Source: Fennellomyces sp. T-0311
Lineage: Eukaryota; Mucoromycota; Mucoromycetes; Mucorales; Lichtheimiaceae
DNA length: 64,000 nucleotides
Direction of reading: 5' to 3'
Assembly (NCBI GenBank): GCA_025266875.1
Contig: JALLLT010000014.1
Span: 186,001-250,000 of the forward strand
How positions within the stretch are numbered: position 1 is the stretch's first letter; every line of letters begins with the position of its first letter. Both the position numbers and the translations under genes were made by a program. A model generated the notes under the pieces. The model worked only from the letters and a program-made list of their open reading frames with translations. It did not search any database and had not been told where the DNA came from. This document shows, piece by piece, positions 37,571-49,465 of the stretch.

Positions 37571-38096
37571 TACGTATGTTCTAAATAATGAACTGGTATA
37601 CTTTAATGTTTGGGAATTGTAAAGGATTGAAACTACGCTCTCTGGCATAAAGAGAGGCTCGGCGTGTTCCAATAATGGCACACAGGCTAAACTCCTCGTT
37701 AGGAACACGGATCCTACATCTTGATGACGAGTACGAGGTAAAGGATGCCAAGCTTAAATACTTCATCTGATATGCAGCTATTGGGAAGATAAAGACAGGG
37801 ACAGAAATGTCTCAGTGGAACACTCATTTAGCCCGTTTTGCGGCTGGTTGCCAAAGAGCAGCAGCATCAACATAACTGTTCATCGTCATCGCTCGTCGGC
37901 AAATGCTATCGGCCGCTTGAAGCGTACCACAGACCTTTATTCATATATGGAAATAATTTGTTTATAAAAGCGGGTGTTACTATACTACTGTTCTTCTTTC
38001 GCCGTTTGAAAACCGTGTTGTAGACCACCAACGCATGAACACTGAAGAAAACATCACTCCTCAGTCGCAAATCACAGACCAAGATACTTTTGAAAA

Positions 38097-38531
38097 ATGC
38101 TACCGAAAGTACACTTTGTGTTCCATCCAGAAAGTCATTGGCCAGTGGAAATGGTTCTGACGGCAGTCGATGTGAAAGAAGGTGGATCAAAAGACAGTCT
38201 CGCAATTCCAAGACTGGAAGAAAATGAAGATCTATGTCCCGTCCTTTGCACATTTCGTTATCTGCAAAATTCCGCGAATCACCGATCACCGTCAGCTGAC
38301 ACGCTTTTCATCAGCTGCATTCCGCCACATAACAATCTGACAAGCGATCGGCTCAGAAATTGGTTTAAAATGGCAATGGCTGGAGCAGGAATATCCTCAC
38401 AACACACTCCACATTCGGTACGAGTGGAAGCAACAACAACAGCCCTCGAGTCGGGGGCCGATATAGATGATATCTTAACCAGCGGCAACTGATCTTGACG
38501 TTCAACATTCGAACAGTACTTTTATTTGTAG
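38097..38531 (+). mobile_element. Degenerate tyrosine-recombinase fragment (DIRS-like or Crypton-like)
   Basis: A 131-codon open frame reads as the C-terminal half of a tyrosine recombinase of eukaryotic transposons: KEGGSKDSLAIPRL, LCPVLCTFRYLQ, TLFIS followed by PHNNLTSDRLRNWFKMA, then PHSVRVEATTTALESGADI with the conserved His and Arg, and ILTSGN. Two stops then fall where Trp and Ser are expected, and RSTFEQYFYL, with a candidate nucleophile Tyr, follows in frame. No reverse transcriptase or other partner was recognised nearby, so it is a broken remnant. DIRS versus Crypton cannot be decided here. Confidence 0.6.
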
Positions 38532-39738
38532 TCTCACGACAAAGCATAAATCAATTCACTCAAGCGTTCAGCAACGATGGCTGCACTAAAAATCCATACT
38601 GGTCGGACTCAAAAAATAAGTCATTATAAGAAGCAACATTTGCCGACGAGGGACGACGATGAACAGTTATTCATCGACATCAGGACCGTCGGTCATGGTC
38701 AAATAGCAAGCTCAGTCAAGGCCAAATGACTTCCCTAGGTAATTCCTTGCATAAATTCCGATAACGTTACTTTTTCATCTATCACCAGTATCTTAAAAAA
38801 AAAGTAAAATCTGCAAGACCTAGAATAAAGTACTTGGAGAAATTATCGGTTACAGTCAACAAGGCTAGTTTCTTCAATGCAATGATACGATATCGCAACT
38901 TACTACATGATAAAATGATGACACCTCCGGCACGGTTATTTATAAATTGCATCAAGGCCGTAAAACATCATAGCCAATGCTCAGTACTGAGCAATCCAAA
39001 GCTCTCCATCTAAATATGAAGCTGGCACTCTGAGTCTTTGCAAATATAGATGGAGCAACCTTTGATACCCTAACAGACAGGGTAGTGAAGACCACTGCGT
39101 CACTGACTGCAAAGATTGACTCGGGTTAAATTCAAGACGACGCTTGCTAAAAAGCGTCATTTGAACCGTTTTATCGAGTCGACCGTAGCGGTCATTGAGA
39201 TCACGAATGCACACCAAATTGCCGCAATGAATTCGATGGAAAGAGGGCTGTACGCATTGGATGAGATCGCTCGATTCCGATATTAAGCAATTGAGTTATG
39301 ATGGTGCTCATAATGTTCTCGATAAGTTAAAGGTGATCCGGGTTTCCAAAAAAAAAAGTAGGATGACTATAGTTGATTTCGTGAAGAATTTATGATCTTA
39401 ATAAAACGTGATTTAACATGCAACAGAATTGAAGTGGTCAAGTATTTATAGCACCGAGTATTGTATGGAGTTCACATGCAAAATATGAGAAAAAGCAAGG
39501 TCAAACAAAGGGGAAGACCATGCGACGAATTACATAACGAGACACAGGCAGACCTGATCATTTACAATAGTCAAAAATCCCGAATTTTTGTTGCACAGAA
39601 GATTTTGCGGCAAGCGAAGCGCATCGCTTATACCCAGTAACAAGAAGCTCCTACGAAACGTTGCAAAGGTCGGGATTTCACTGTACTTTGAATAAGCGAT
39701 CATGATAATGGAGAGCATTCACATGAACAGAACGACGT
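38532..39738. other. Intergenic, no gene seen; possible degenerate MITE near 39568-39683
   Basis: No coding family recognised. Imperfect inverted ends were noticed: AGTCAAAAATCCCGA at 39569 and, reversed, CAGTGAAATCCCGA ending at 39683, the latter followed by TA. Confidence 0.3.
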
Positions 39739-39822
39739 GTCAATTTGGTTGAATTTCAAATAGTATATCATTCCAACGCTTAAAAGCCACATTCCAAAAG
39801 TTTATTGGCATAAATATATGAA
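39739..39822 (+). promoter_or_regulatory. Conserved promoter block, copy B
   Basis: Same block as at 36463 and 42717; it ends 62 bases before the ATG of copy B. Core GCCACATTCCAAAAG, inverted CCAAT in TTATTGGC, TATATGA at the end. Confidence 0.75.
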
Positions 39823-39883
39823 GAAGCCACATATATTTTTATGAGTACACGTGTTCATCACAAAACGTAATCCCTATTCGATC

Positions 39884-41681
39884 ATGCGCATTAAATCCGC
39901 TATCGCTTTATTAATTTTTTACGCCACCACAGCATGTCAAGGAAACGTGTCTCGCGATGATACAAGCCATCAGTTATGGTCAAGACAGACATCTACCACA
40001 GATATAACCATGTGTCCACTGGAATACGGGAACACCAAGCTTGGGAATATTGTAAACAGATTGCAAGTATAGAAAAGTGTAAGCTTTAACTCTTGTGACA
40101 TTCTAGTTTTCCCACTTTTACGCTTATATCGAGAGGGATTGGACAGTTCTAGACGCTGGCCGCATTATCCCGGGACCTGCGGCGGTAGAAGGAAACATGA
40201 AGATCTCTTCTGGTGTGAGTGCGGTAATACGTCCTAAGCAAGCCTTAAACTGTCTATCGGGCGATATCAATAGCTATGGATTGGCCGTTGGCAATTTTGT
40301 TACTGGAAGAACAGGTCAACTCTTGTTGACTGACGGAAATGCTTACGTTGGGATTAATATCGAACCAGGACTAGTGGTTACTAAGGAGAAACCTGAATGC
40401 GCTGTCTTAGAAGGCTTTATTGGAGATATGGACTTTGATTTAGCCAGCGCTGGTATAGCCACGGCGTCGGAATATTTATCTCAATTGAAACCCGATATCA
40501 GAATGAGCAGTTTTGGTGAAATTACTTGGTTGGATGTAGACACACCACACCCTGAATATCACGTTATTACTTTGGACACGTGCGACAACCTCGATGCTGG
40601 CGCAACTTGCATGTCGCTCGCATCTGAACAGCTTTCAGATCCAAATGGAATTCTGTTTAGTGGAGAAAGTTGGACTGGACCTGCTACACCGATCGACGAA
40701 GATGGTCGAACTATTGTTATTAATGTACTATGCAGAAATACTTGGATATCGGTTTGTCGCTAAATATGATTATTTTAGGTACCAGTGACCAGTGAATCTC
40801 TAATGAGTGTCACTACGACTCGACCTAGTGATGGATTGTTGAACTGTCGAACAATATTCAACTTTTTCCCAGTGGATAGATCAGGACACTTTAACTCAAA
40901 AGGCCGTTATCCCATTAGCTTTATTGGCAATGGATATATTGAAGGGATTCTTTTGTTTTACAGAGGTATTTACTGCCAACACGGTAAATTTATAGCTAAT
41001 GCTTGACAAATTTTAGGCTACATCCAATACGATAAGGGTGGCTCAATGACATTTGGTGGAAAGGTGTTTGCATATAACATGGCTGGTTCATATCCTCTCG
41101 AAAACTTTCAATGTCCAGCGTCAACTTATGAAGGTTGCTTCCCAGTCGACGATTATACTACGACAATTGAGCTGTCAAGCAGCAGCACAGAAGGGAGTAG
41201 CACCACGGATTCCTCGTGCGAGCCTGTAACCACCACTACCACAACGACAACCGAATTTACTACAACAGATGTTTCGGAAGTAACAGAGACTGATGTATCC
41301 ACGATGACAGTTAGCCATGATACTACGGTTGTCACAGCCACAGTTACTATTACTGATCCAGACCCGACGAAAACAATGACTACAACTGACACTCAACATA
41401 CCGTAACTACAACTGACACTTCTGGTATTACCAGCACGACAACCACCTCTACCACAATGCCTACTGTTTTAATACCCGTTCCAAATGAATGGCCTCCGGT
41501 GGGTGAAAAGGATCAAAAGAAGGATCGAAAGGAAGGCGAAAATATGAATAGGAATATGCATGGGAAAAAGAAGGATAAGAAGAAGCACGGAAAAAAGAAG
41601 GACAACAAGGATGATGACAGGAAGGATCGAAAGCACTCAAAAAAGAAAGATAAGAAAATGACTGAAGAAGATTACTCGTAA
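39884..41681 (+). CDS. Secreted choice-of-anchor A-like surface protein (copy B, full length)
   Basis: Exons 39884-40051, 40107-40724, 40779-40965 and 41017-41681 give 545 aa. A signal peptide (MRIKSAIALLIFYATTACQG) is followed by a Cys-containing domain with an IIPGPAAVEGNMKISSGVS segment and a GYIEGILLFYRG / MTFGGKVFAY segment, which resemble the 'VEG.VAVGGN' and 'GQVIA' parts of choice-of-anchor A domains of bacterial and fungal surface proteins. A Thr/Ser-rich stalk follows (about residues 385-480), then a highly basic Lys/Asp tail rich in GKKKDKK repeats. No GPI signal is visible, so the tail may bind the wall or polyanions electrostatically. Domain assignment is by motif only. It is the only copy with all parts intact. 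Confidence 0.7.
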
Positions 41682-42716
41682 TAACAGAGGTATACCAAAG
41701 TATTATGATATCCAAAACTCTTGTAAAATATGATCTGATTTATACATAAAAGACCAAAGGTCTGCAATAAATATACTTGAACATTTGACTTATATATAAT
41801 ATATCAAAACATATGTTAAATCCGTTGCTGCTTATGAGTAAGCAGGCATGAAATTCAAGAGCTTGTGTCTAGTTACGCATATACATGTGCTCTCCTTGTA
41901 CCTGCAGCTTGGTAAAAAGTATTACGAGTAAATAAACATTGCTCGCATATACAAAGCAATTGTGGTACCAATATGCTGCTCTCGGAAAAACTTTCAAGGG
42001 GCCAATAAAAACCGTGCTTCCTCACTACAACTACTTCAGTTCAAAATGTCTTTGCTTGACGAACACAAGGTATCATGTCCCTGGAGTACAATGTATATAA
42101 AGAGTCAATCAAAAGAGTATAGTAACAGTTAAAAAATTTGTTTCGCTTGATAATTACATGTGGTCAGAAATGTGTGATGTCTCGTACGTCCAGATACCTA
42201 TGTAACCAAATTAGAATTAAAAAAATAGCATTTATGGCACTTGGCCGAATTGTCCTGCGCATATTGGATTTCAAAGGTTAGCCCACACTCACGATTACAT
42301 CGCATTCCAGAAGATTCTCTCTATAAATTCAGGGGAGCCTTATTCAACCATTTGATATATGGGTTTTCTATAATTGAATGAAATTATTCTATTCATATGC
42401 ATATACATGTCAGTTTGATTAACGACGGCCTTTATGAATTTAAACAAATAAAGTAAATGTGATTTAGAGTAAGCCGTTCTCGAATAACCAACTGTCACAA
42501 AATCGGAACGAAGCCTCAATATAGATAAGCATTTATCCATTGAAAACTGACATAAACCTTCTTGGAGATATTGTAGTTTTTGACACAATGCCGAAATTGC
42601 GTGCTTCCATACTTAGCATTTACAACCATTGATATAAAGCAACGATGTAAAAAGTATATCTTTTATCGAAAATAGTTGTAAAAGAGGAAAATGACTGGGC
42701 ACATTACGTAGTATGT
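41682..42716. other. Intergenic between copies B and C
   Basis: No gene seen. The first part, around 41800 (ATATGTTAAATCCGTTGCTGC), matches the flank after copy C near 44770, so the duplicated unit includes 3' flanking DNA. Confidence 0.5.
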
Positions 42717-42799
42717 GTCAATTCGGTTAAATTTCAAACAGTGTTTCATTCCAACTCCTAGAAGCCACATTCCAAAAGCTTATTGGCATAATTATATGA
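42717..42799 (+). promoter_or_regulatory. Conserved promoter block, copy C
   Basis: Third instance of the block, from GTCAATTCGG to TTATATGA; 65 bases before the ATG of copy C. Nearly identical to the copy B block. Confidence 0.75.
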
Positions 42800-42863
42800 G
42801 GAAATTGCAGAGATTTTATGAATATCACCCGTCTTAATCACAAAGGAAACAGTATATTCAATC

Positions 42864-44557
42864 ATGTATACTGGTTCCACCATCGTTGTACTGTTATTAT
42901 ACACCATTGCATCTTCATGTCAAGAAAACCAACCTCAAGACAACACCAGTCATCGATTATGGCCCAGACAGATATCTGTAGATATAACCATGTGTCCTTT
43001 AGAATATGAAAAAACACCTCTTGGAAACCTTGTAATTATAAGCAGACCTCAATGAATATAAAGGAGTACTAACTCGCTTCGTTTTAGTTAACCCACTTCT
43101 ACGGATATATGACGACCAGTTGGACAGATTGGGGCGGCGCATTAGATACCATCCGTGGAGCTGTGGCAATAGGAGATGGCTTCAAAGTCGCGACTGGTGT
43201 AAATGCATTAATAAGCTCTCAACAAGAGGTATATTGTTTAACTGGCACCATTAATGGGGGTGGTTTGGTCATTGGCAATCAAGTTACAAGCATAGACGGA
43301 TCTGTTGAAGTCTCATTAGTGGATGAAAATACTTTCATTGGCAATAATGCTACCATGGCAAAGTTTTTTGAAGCTGGCTCTAATTGTCGCCTCATGGAAG
43401 GCTCTACCGGGACAGTAAACCTTGACTTTGCCAATGAAGGCATGGTCACAACATCACAATACTTGTCTCAATTGAAACCCGATATCAGGATGAGCAGTAT
43501 TGGTGAGATTACTTGGCTAGACGTAGACCCGCCACATCCTGCATATCATGTTATTACTTTGGACACGTGCGATAACCTCAATGCTGGCGCAACTTGCATG
43601 TCGCTCACATCTGAACAGCTTTCAGATCCAAATGGAATTCTGTTTAGTGGAGAAAGTTGGACTGGACCTGCTACACCAATCGACGAAGATGGTCGAACCA
43701 TGGTTATCAATGTAATATAGAGAATTGTGGGTATCAAGCTTGTCATTGAAAGTGTTGACTTTAGATACCAGTAACTAGTGGCTCTTCAATGAGAGTAACT
43801 ACCACTCGACTCAGTGACGGTTTGTTGAACTGTCGAACGATATTCAACTTTTTTCCAGTGGCTAGATCAGGAATCTTTACCACAACTGGCAGTTATTCCA
43901 TTTATTTTACTGGCAACGGATATATTGAAGGAGTTTTTTTGTTTTACAAAGGTATGTAGATATACAGTTGAAGCTTCAGACATACACCTCATATTTAGTA
44001 TTTCGTAGGCTATCTCAACTACGATAAAAATTATACAATGACATTTGGTGACAAGGTATTTATTTAGACCTAGCATGACTAGTTCAAGCCTTTTGACAAA
44101 AGTTCAGTGCCAATCGTCATTATATGAAGGTTGCTTTCCTGTTCTTGACTATTCAACAACATTACCGTCAATCCGTAGCGCGGAAGAGAATAGCGCCACG
44201 AATACATTGTGTGAGCCTATAACTACAACAAGAACAACAACAATGGACTTTATCACAACGGATGCATCTGAAGTTACAGAGACTGATGTATCCACGGTGA
44301 CTGTTATACGTTATACCACAGTTGGTACAGTTACTATTACTGCTCGCAATCCAAAGCTGGCAACGAAGACCGCCACTACATCATATGCCGTCACAACCAT
44401 TGACAGTTTTGGTGTCACTAGCACAACAACCACTTACACAGCAATGCGTACTATCTTTGTACCCGTCCCGAATCAGTGGCCTCCAGTGGATGAAAAGAAT
44501 CGAAAAGAAGAAGAGGAGAGGGATAAGATTAAGTACGGAAAAGGAAGGATAAGATGA
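42864..44557 (+). pseudogene. Choice-of-anchor A-like paralogue with C-terminal frameshift (copy C)
   Basis: Exons 42864-43031, 43088-43711 and 43765-43951 are intact and match copy B in length and phase; exon 1 and exon 3 are exactly as long as in B. Exon 4 starts at 44009, but after MTFGDKVFI a TAG comes at 44065-44067. The family sequence resumes in another frame (QCQSSLYEGCFPV and a Thr-rich stalk) and runs to 44557, where the Lys-rich tail is also lost by a further shift. If expressed, the product would keep signal peptide and globular domain but lack stalk and tail. Thus it is either a truncated functional protein or an early pseudogene. It shares the signal peptide, SHRLWPRQ and ITMCPLEYE features with copy B. 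Confidence 0.7.
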
Positions 44558-45448
44558 AACATTGAAAAAAGAAGAACGATAACAAGAAGGATCGAGAACA
44601 AGAGAAATAGAAAGCTAAGACGATCGAATTTTAATGATTATGGTGTGTCAGAATAACATAATGTACAATACTATTGGAAAGGATAACGTAATGTAAATGT
44701 ATATAAAGTCAAGTCAAAGTTTTGAACTTAGTAAGAAGCGTACCTAGATGCTTGGCGTATATACTAAAATATATGTTAACTCTGTTGCTACTTTAAGAGC
44801 CAAAAAAATATCAATAGTTAATGATTACAATGCAACTCATTAACTTGCAGTAATTAACGTAGAAAATGTCCGGTAAATGAAAAATATAAAAATAATAACT
44901 AAATACAGTAAAACTGGAGTACTTCGTGATTATGATGTCGTACCTACCATGAGCAGATTACAATATATAGCGCACATCACATTCAGCAATAAATCGCAGT
45001 AAATATTTTCTTATTTAACTGGATATTCCGCCATGTTTCATGACATAATTGCCACATGCAAGGATATGTGCAGATATTGGAAACCATCACCTTAATCTTA
45101 CAAATGATCCAGATTCTTGGATTGCTGGGTGCACGCTTTTTGCATCTGCATTATTATGTAAGTGAACACTTTCGCTTGCATATTATGATTTGATAAGGTA
45201 AAGGACCATTTCGCCGTATCGAACTCAATAGCAGACGAGCCGTCGCCCACAAATGAAATTTTTGGTAATTAGGTCTGGTCTTACCAAAGTCCCTCGGCAC
45301 CTTAGTTCAGTTCAAAATACGTTTCTTCCGATATGAAAAGAAGAACATCACATTCCAATATGCAGTATAGTGAGGATAACGCAAACAATATAAAAAAAGC
45401 AAACATCTATTCTCATGCTCCATTCCCTTTGATCTTCTTTATCAATCA
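44558..45448. other. Intergenic before copy D
   Basis: No gene seen. The 83-bp promoter block of copies A-C was not found upstream of copy D. Confidence 0.5.
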
Positions 45449-46768
45449 ATGTACTTGCTTCTGACATCCTTAACTCTCTCGCTCGTTACATTCATTACTC
45501 ATTGCCATGCATCAGTTAACTCGACAAGCATTCACCATCGCTTATGGTCGCGACAAAATGAATACGACATCACCGTATGCTCCTTGAGTGCACATGGTGG
45601 AACTTCACCGCTGACAGATATTGTAATTTCGATGTTTTCATATGTAAAGTATTACTACGCACATTATGCTGACATATACTTATTAGTACCGCCATTTTAA
45701 CGGTATAATATTACGAGACACATCAATTGAAGGAGATCAATCGATCGCGGGACCGTTTGCAACAGGAAGTGTCCTCCATGCGATGCTCCCGAACACTGCG
45801 ATCTCCATTGGCCACAATTCAGAATACGCGAAGGACGGAATTTATCGCTATGGTTTGGTGACTGGATACGACATTGTCGCCGAAGGAACTATTTCTGCGC
45901 ATGGAAATATTTTATATGGGCAGAACGAACCCGAGAATGAGCTCCAAACACAAGGTGACAGATATGAGATTCGAGCAGGAACTGATGGCATGGATTTTGA
46001 AACGACGAAAGCTGGTCTTTTGGTAGCATCCGAATATTTGGCGAAGCTCAGACCCAACTTAAAAATGGATGCATCAGGCGCTGTCCAGCATCTTTCTGAA
46101 CCTGAGCATAATGAATATCATGTGCTCACTTTGAACACATGTGTTTCATCACCCAGTTGCTCATCGTGGTCCCAGGATCTGTTATCGAATGCTACTGGCA
46201 TTTTTTATAATGGTTCCGAGTGGTCTGGACCTTCCGATCCGGCATTTCAAGATGGTCGCACTATTGTCATCAATGTAAAATTTCGGAACAGTAGCAATGA
46301 TACAGTGAATAATAATGCCATTTTATTAGGTACCAGTAACATTGGATCACCCCATGGTTATCAGGACAAAAAATCCCAGCGCCCAACTCCCCAGTTGCCG
46401 TACGATATTTAATTTCTATCCAGTTGATCTGTATGGTGATTATCATCCTAGTACTTCGGCACCTTCCTTCACTGTTTATCTTCGTGGTCTGGATGTCTTT
46501 GAAGGATTAATATTAAGTCCTAAAGGTAAAGTAACTTGTATCGTAGATTAACTTACATCCCTTAACATATATAAATTTAGGTTATCTCGTGAGTTCACAG
46601 CAAGCGGGTATACGTGGGAAAGTCATCGCCTACGATTTTGATATGCGTCCCAATAGTGGGTCGCTTGACCTGTTTTCCTGTGGTGCATATAATGGCTGCT
46701 TTCCTATTGCTGACTATGTGCCTCCAGAGCTGTTAAATAGCACTATTGGTAGTAGCATAAATTTGTAA
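45449..46768 (+). CDS. Secreted choice-of-anchor A-like protein, short form (copy D)
   Basis: Exons 45449-45622, 45687-46274, 46330-46525 and 46581-46768 give 381 aa. Introns are at the same places and phases as in copies B and C. A signal peptide (MYLLLTSLTLSLVTFITHCHA) precedes HHRLWSRQNEYDITVC, then DTSIEGDQSIAGPFATGS, the YHVLTLNTC segment, CRTIFNFYPVD and GYLVSS..., ending shortly after CGAYNGCFPIADYVP. The Thr-rich stalk and Lys-rich tail of copy B are absent and no GPI signal is seen, so it is predicted to be a soluble secreted protein. It is clearly older than the B/C duplication: sequence identity with B is much lower. Confidence 0.75.
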
Positions 46769-47947
46769 TAGTAAAATGAGACAAAGTACGTACGCATACT
46801 AATGTATTGTACTGTGCGTCAAATCTATCGATATCGCTCCTTTGGGATGATGAGGCAGGGTATGAAATGCGTTTTGCTGTTTCGCAACACTTACGTCCAA
46901 CTTTTGTAACTACATAAAAATTAACTATACACCTTTGAAAGTAATACGGTATCGTAACGACTATGACAATGTTCATTCCCGAGCAACAGCCAATTCGCTT
47001 GAATTTGAGGGCGAAAACACTATTTTGGGTAGTTTTATTGAGTAGTTGATACTATAGTTGACAGGAAGCAGTTACTGATATAATGTTACTGATGTGGGAT
47101 TATTTTACATGCAGATATGTATTTTCTTGATAGAAGCGGTGGTGAGGGTCCTAAACTGGTTGGAAACTGGGGTGCTCATTTTGATTGCACTGTGGTATCA
47201 TTGGAATTATACACAGCAATGAATAACTATTACTGACAACTTCGATTAGTTGCTGTGTACTTGTGATTGAATATTTAAAAATCGTCTCATATATATATTC
47301 AGATGAAAGGACGTATGGTTTCTTCATTGCTCATTACCATTGTCAATAAAATGCCATGCGTGTGATTGCAGATAAACTTATGTTGTATCCACGACATGGT
47401 TATGGCTCATGCATCACTAACCCTCGGTTGCTTTTTGATATTAATTTTCTGATCTACAGCCACATCTCTGTTCTTGACATGCGTTCCTCGTAATAACCTT
47501 GCGTATTCTAGGGAAACCCACATAACTCTAGTTATCACAGCGGTTCATATGCCTTACAGCCATGTCAATGATCCAACCCTTTGTGAATAAGCATTTATTA
47601 CTTAAAGTGATGTTTCAGCATACGAAATATATCAGTCATTACTTGAGTCTCGTCACTTACCTGTCTTTACCATCGTTGAATATCGCAATTTATAAAGTTC
47701 ACTTATCAGTTACACCACGAGAGCAGCAAGTATTCCGTGTAAAACGACGGCTTGCCCAGTTACCATTATGAATACAGACGTGACTAAACTTACAAACATG
47801 ATGCTCATATCAATGATTTTGGCTTGGATTGTATCAGATGACATGATTATGTCACCACAACGATATACAAAAGATCTGGTTATAAAAGTAATATATTCCA
47901 GCTCACTTCCATATTTTATTTTATCGCTCCCACGCTTCCTGCTAGCA
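46769..47947. other. Intergenic, no gene seen
   Basis: AT-rich; open frames under 80 codons without family features. Confidence 0.5.
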
Positions 47948-49269
47948 TGACAACATCTCGGTGGAGAAAAGAATTATTTAAGAATCTTCATATCAGAAAT
48001 GACCAAGCGACACGCGATCACGGTTACAGATTAGCAATTGATAAAGTAACAAATGGTCTTGATCAGTTCCAGGATCATGAGTACGTCTTTGTACTATAGG
48101 ATTTTCGTTCCCTACGTTTTTATGAAGCAAGGAAACTTCAACTCTGGGAGATAAGACGCAGAAAAAATGATTCGTTTCGATCCAACGTTGCCAAAAGATT
48201 ACAAACACTTGGGAGATATTTATCAGGAGCATGAATGGGTGAAGATGGCAGCGCAAATATTTCAAATGGGTCTGACAAATGCCTCGTCAGTTGCTCGAGG
48301 CTATAATCTTCTGCACAGACTCTTTGACTCCGCTATCAGACAAAATAACGTCGGAAAGGACTGTATTTCCTTCCTTTAGAAACAGTATTTTATATCCTTA
48401 TATAAGCGTCCAAAGAATTCCAAAGTAGCTTGTTGAAACTTATCAACAGCGTGGCGTACTAGGTCGTTGCAATGCTCCTATTGATGTATTACCATTATGG
48501 AAGCTTCAGCATATTGTGGGAGATGGCCTTCGACGCTTTTATGCAAGCGCAACCGATGTCAATAGCAAACTTTCCACAACCGCTTTATCCTTGATACAAT
48601 AATATGGCAATACTACAACCAGTGCACATAAATTACAATGGTTTGTAGGGAACATCGATGGATTAACTGCAAGGTACCCGTATTTGAATCTAAAAATGTG
48701 CATCACTTGGAAATTCCAGAGACAAACGACATTATGAGACTTTTTATGGAGACAATTTCATGAATGAACTACAGTCTCAGCTACTTGTCTGTTTACAAAT
48801 TGAACCATTTTCAAGGATTTGTAGATAGGCATCTTGGCTTACCTATGCTTCAAAATCTCCAGCTAGTACCCGTTTATATGAGTGGGCAGAACATCAGCTA
48901 TATTAGACTCTTGTGGGAAACATTCCACAACTACAACAGCACAAGATTGTCACCCTGAGAGCTCGGAATACACTACTACAATATGGGCTATTCACTTTTG
49001 ATCGGTATCGGCGCAATCAAGTCGCTGCAGACGCTTTGCTTGTGCGGTACTCAAGGATTTTCAAAAACGGGGCTCCACTCGCTATTTTGGCAATTGCAAG
49101 AAAGGGAGATCTAAGTGAAATTTCGCTCCTCCAAATGTATGCAGCCACAGACAATACGGTGAGATTTATAGTTGACATGCTAAATGTTATAAGAGTTTGT
49201 TTGCAAGAATTACCAGCGGTCTCAGGCATCGACATCGACAATTTGGTCTACAGAAAGAAAGAAACATAA
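47948..49269 (+). pseudogene. Decayed TPR/F-box-type gene
   Basis: ATG at 47948 opens TTSRWRKELFKNLHIRNDQ, which stops after about 50 codons. A TPR-like piece follows in another frame at about 48160-48379 (DAEKMIRFDPTLPKDYKHLGDIYQ is split by its start), matching the second and third TPR helices of the array family. Near 48455-48600 an F-box-like piece reads NAPIDVLPLWKLQHIV and later ASATDVNSKL. A further open piece at 48913-49269 (ALLVRYSRIFKNGAPLAIL) may come from the LRR part but is not recognisable. Several stops and shifts separate the pieces. It is far more decayed than copy 9 of the array. Confidence 0.5.
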
Positions 49270-49465
49270 ACATTCAGTTTGGCGATAAAGGGTTATGCAC
49301 CAGTGGATCCTGACGGTATTGCCTACGCAAGGGCCAATACTAGGCTCTTTCAAGCCTAATTAGCTTCTGTTTTAAGTTACCAATAATGCTTAATAAACCT
49401 TTGATACAGTAATCCTGAGAGATTGTTTATATAGTAATCCCGTTACACCGTGGATTGCTTGTCCA

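Noticed and set aside
41153..41392. Val-rich minus-strand frame
   Set aside because: It is the reverse of the Thr-rich stalk (ACN codons read as valine); not a gene.
44906..44930. TACAGTAAAACT, resembling a pogo-type terminus
   Set aside because: No matching inverted end or second TA was found downstream.
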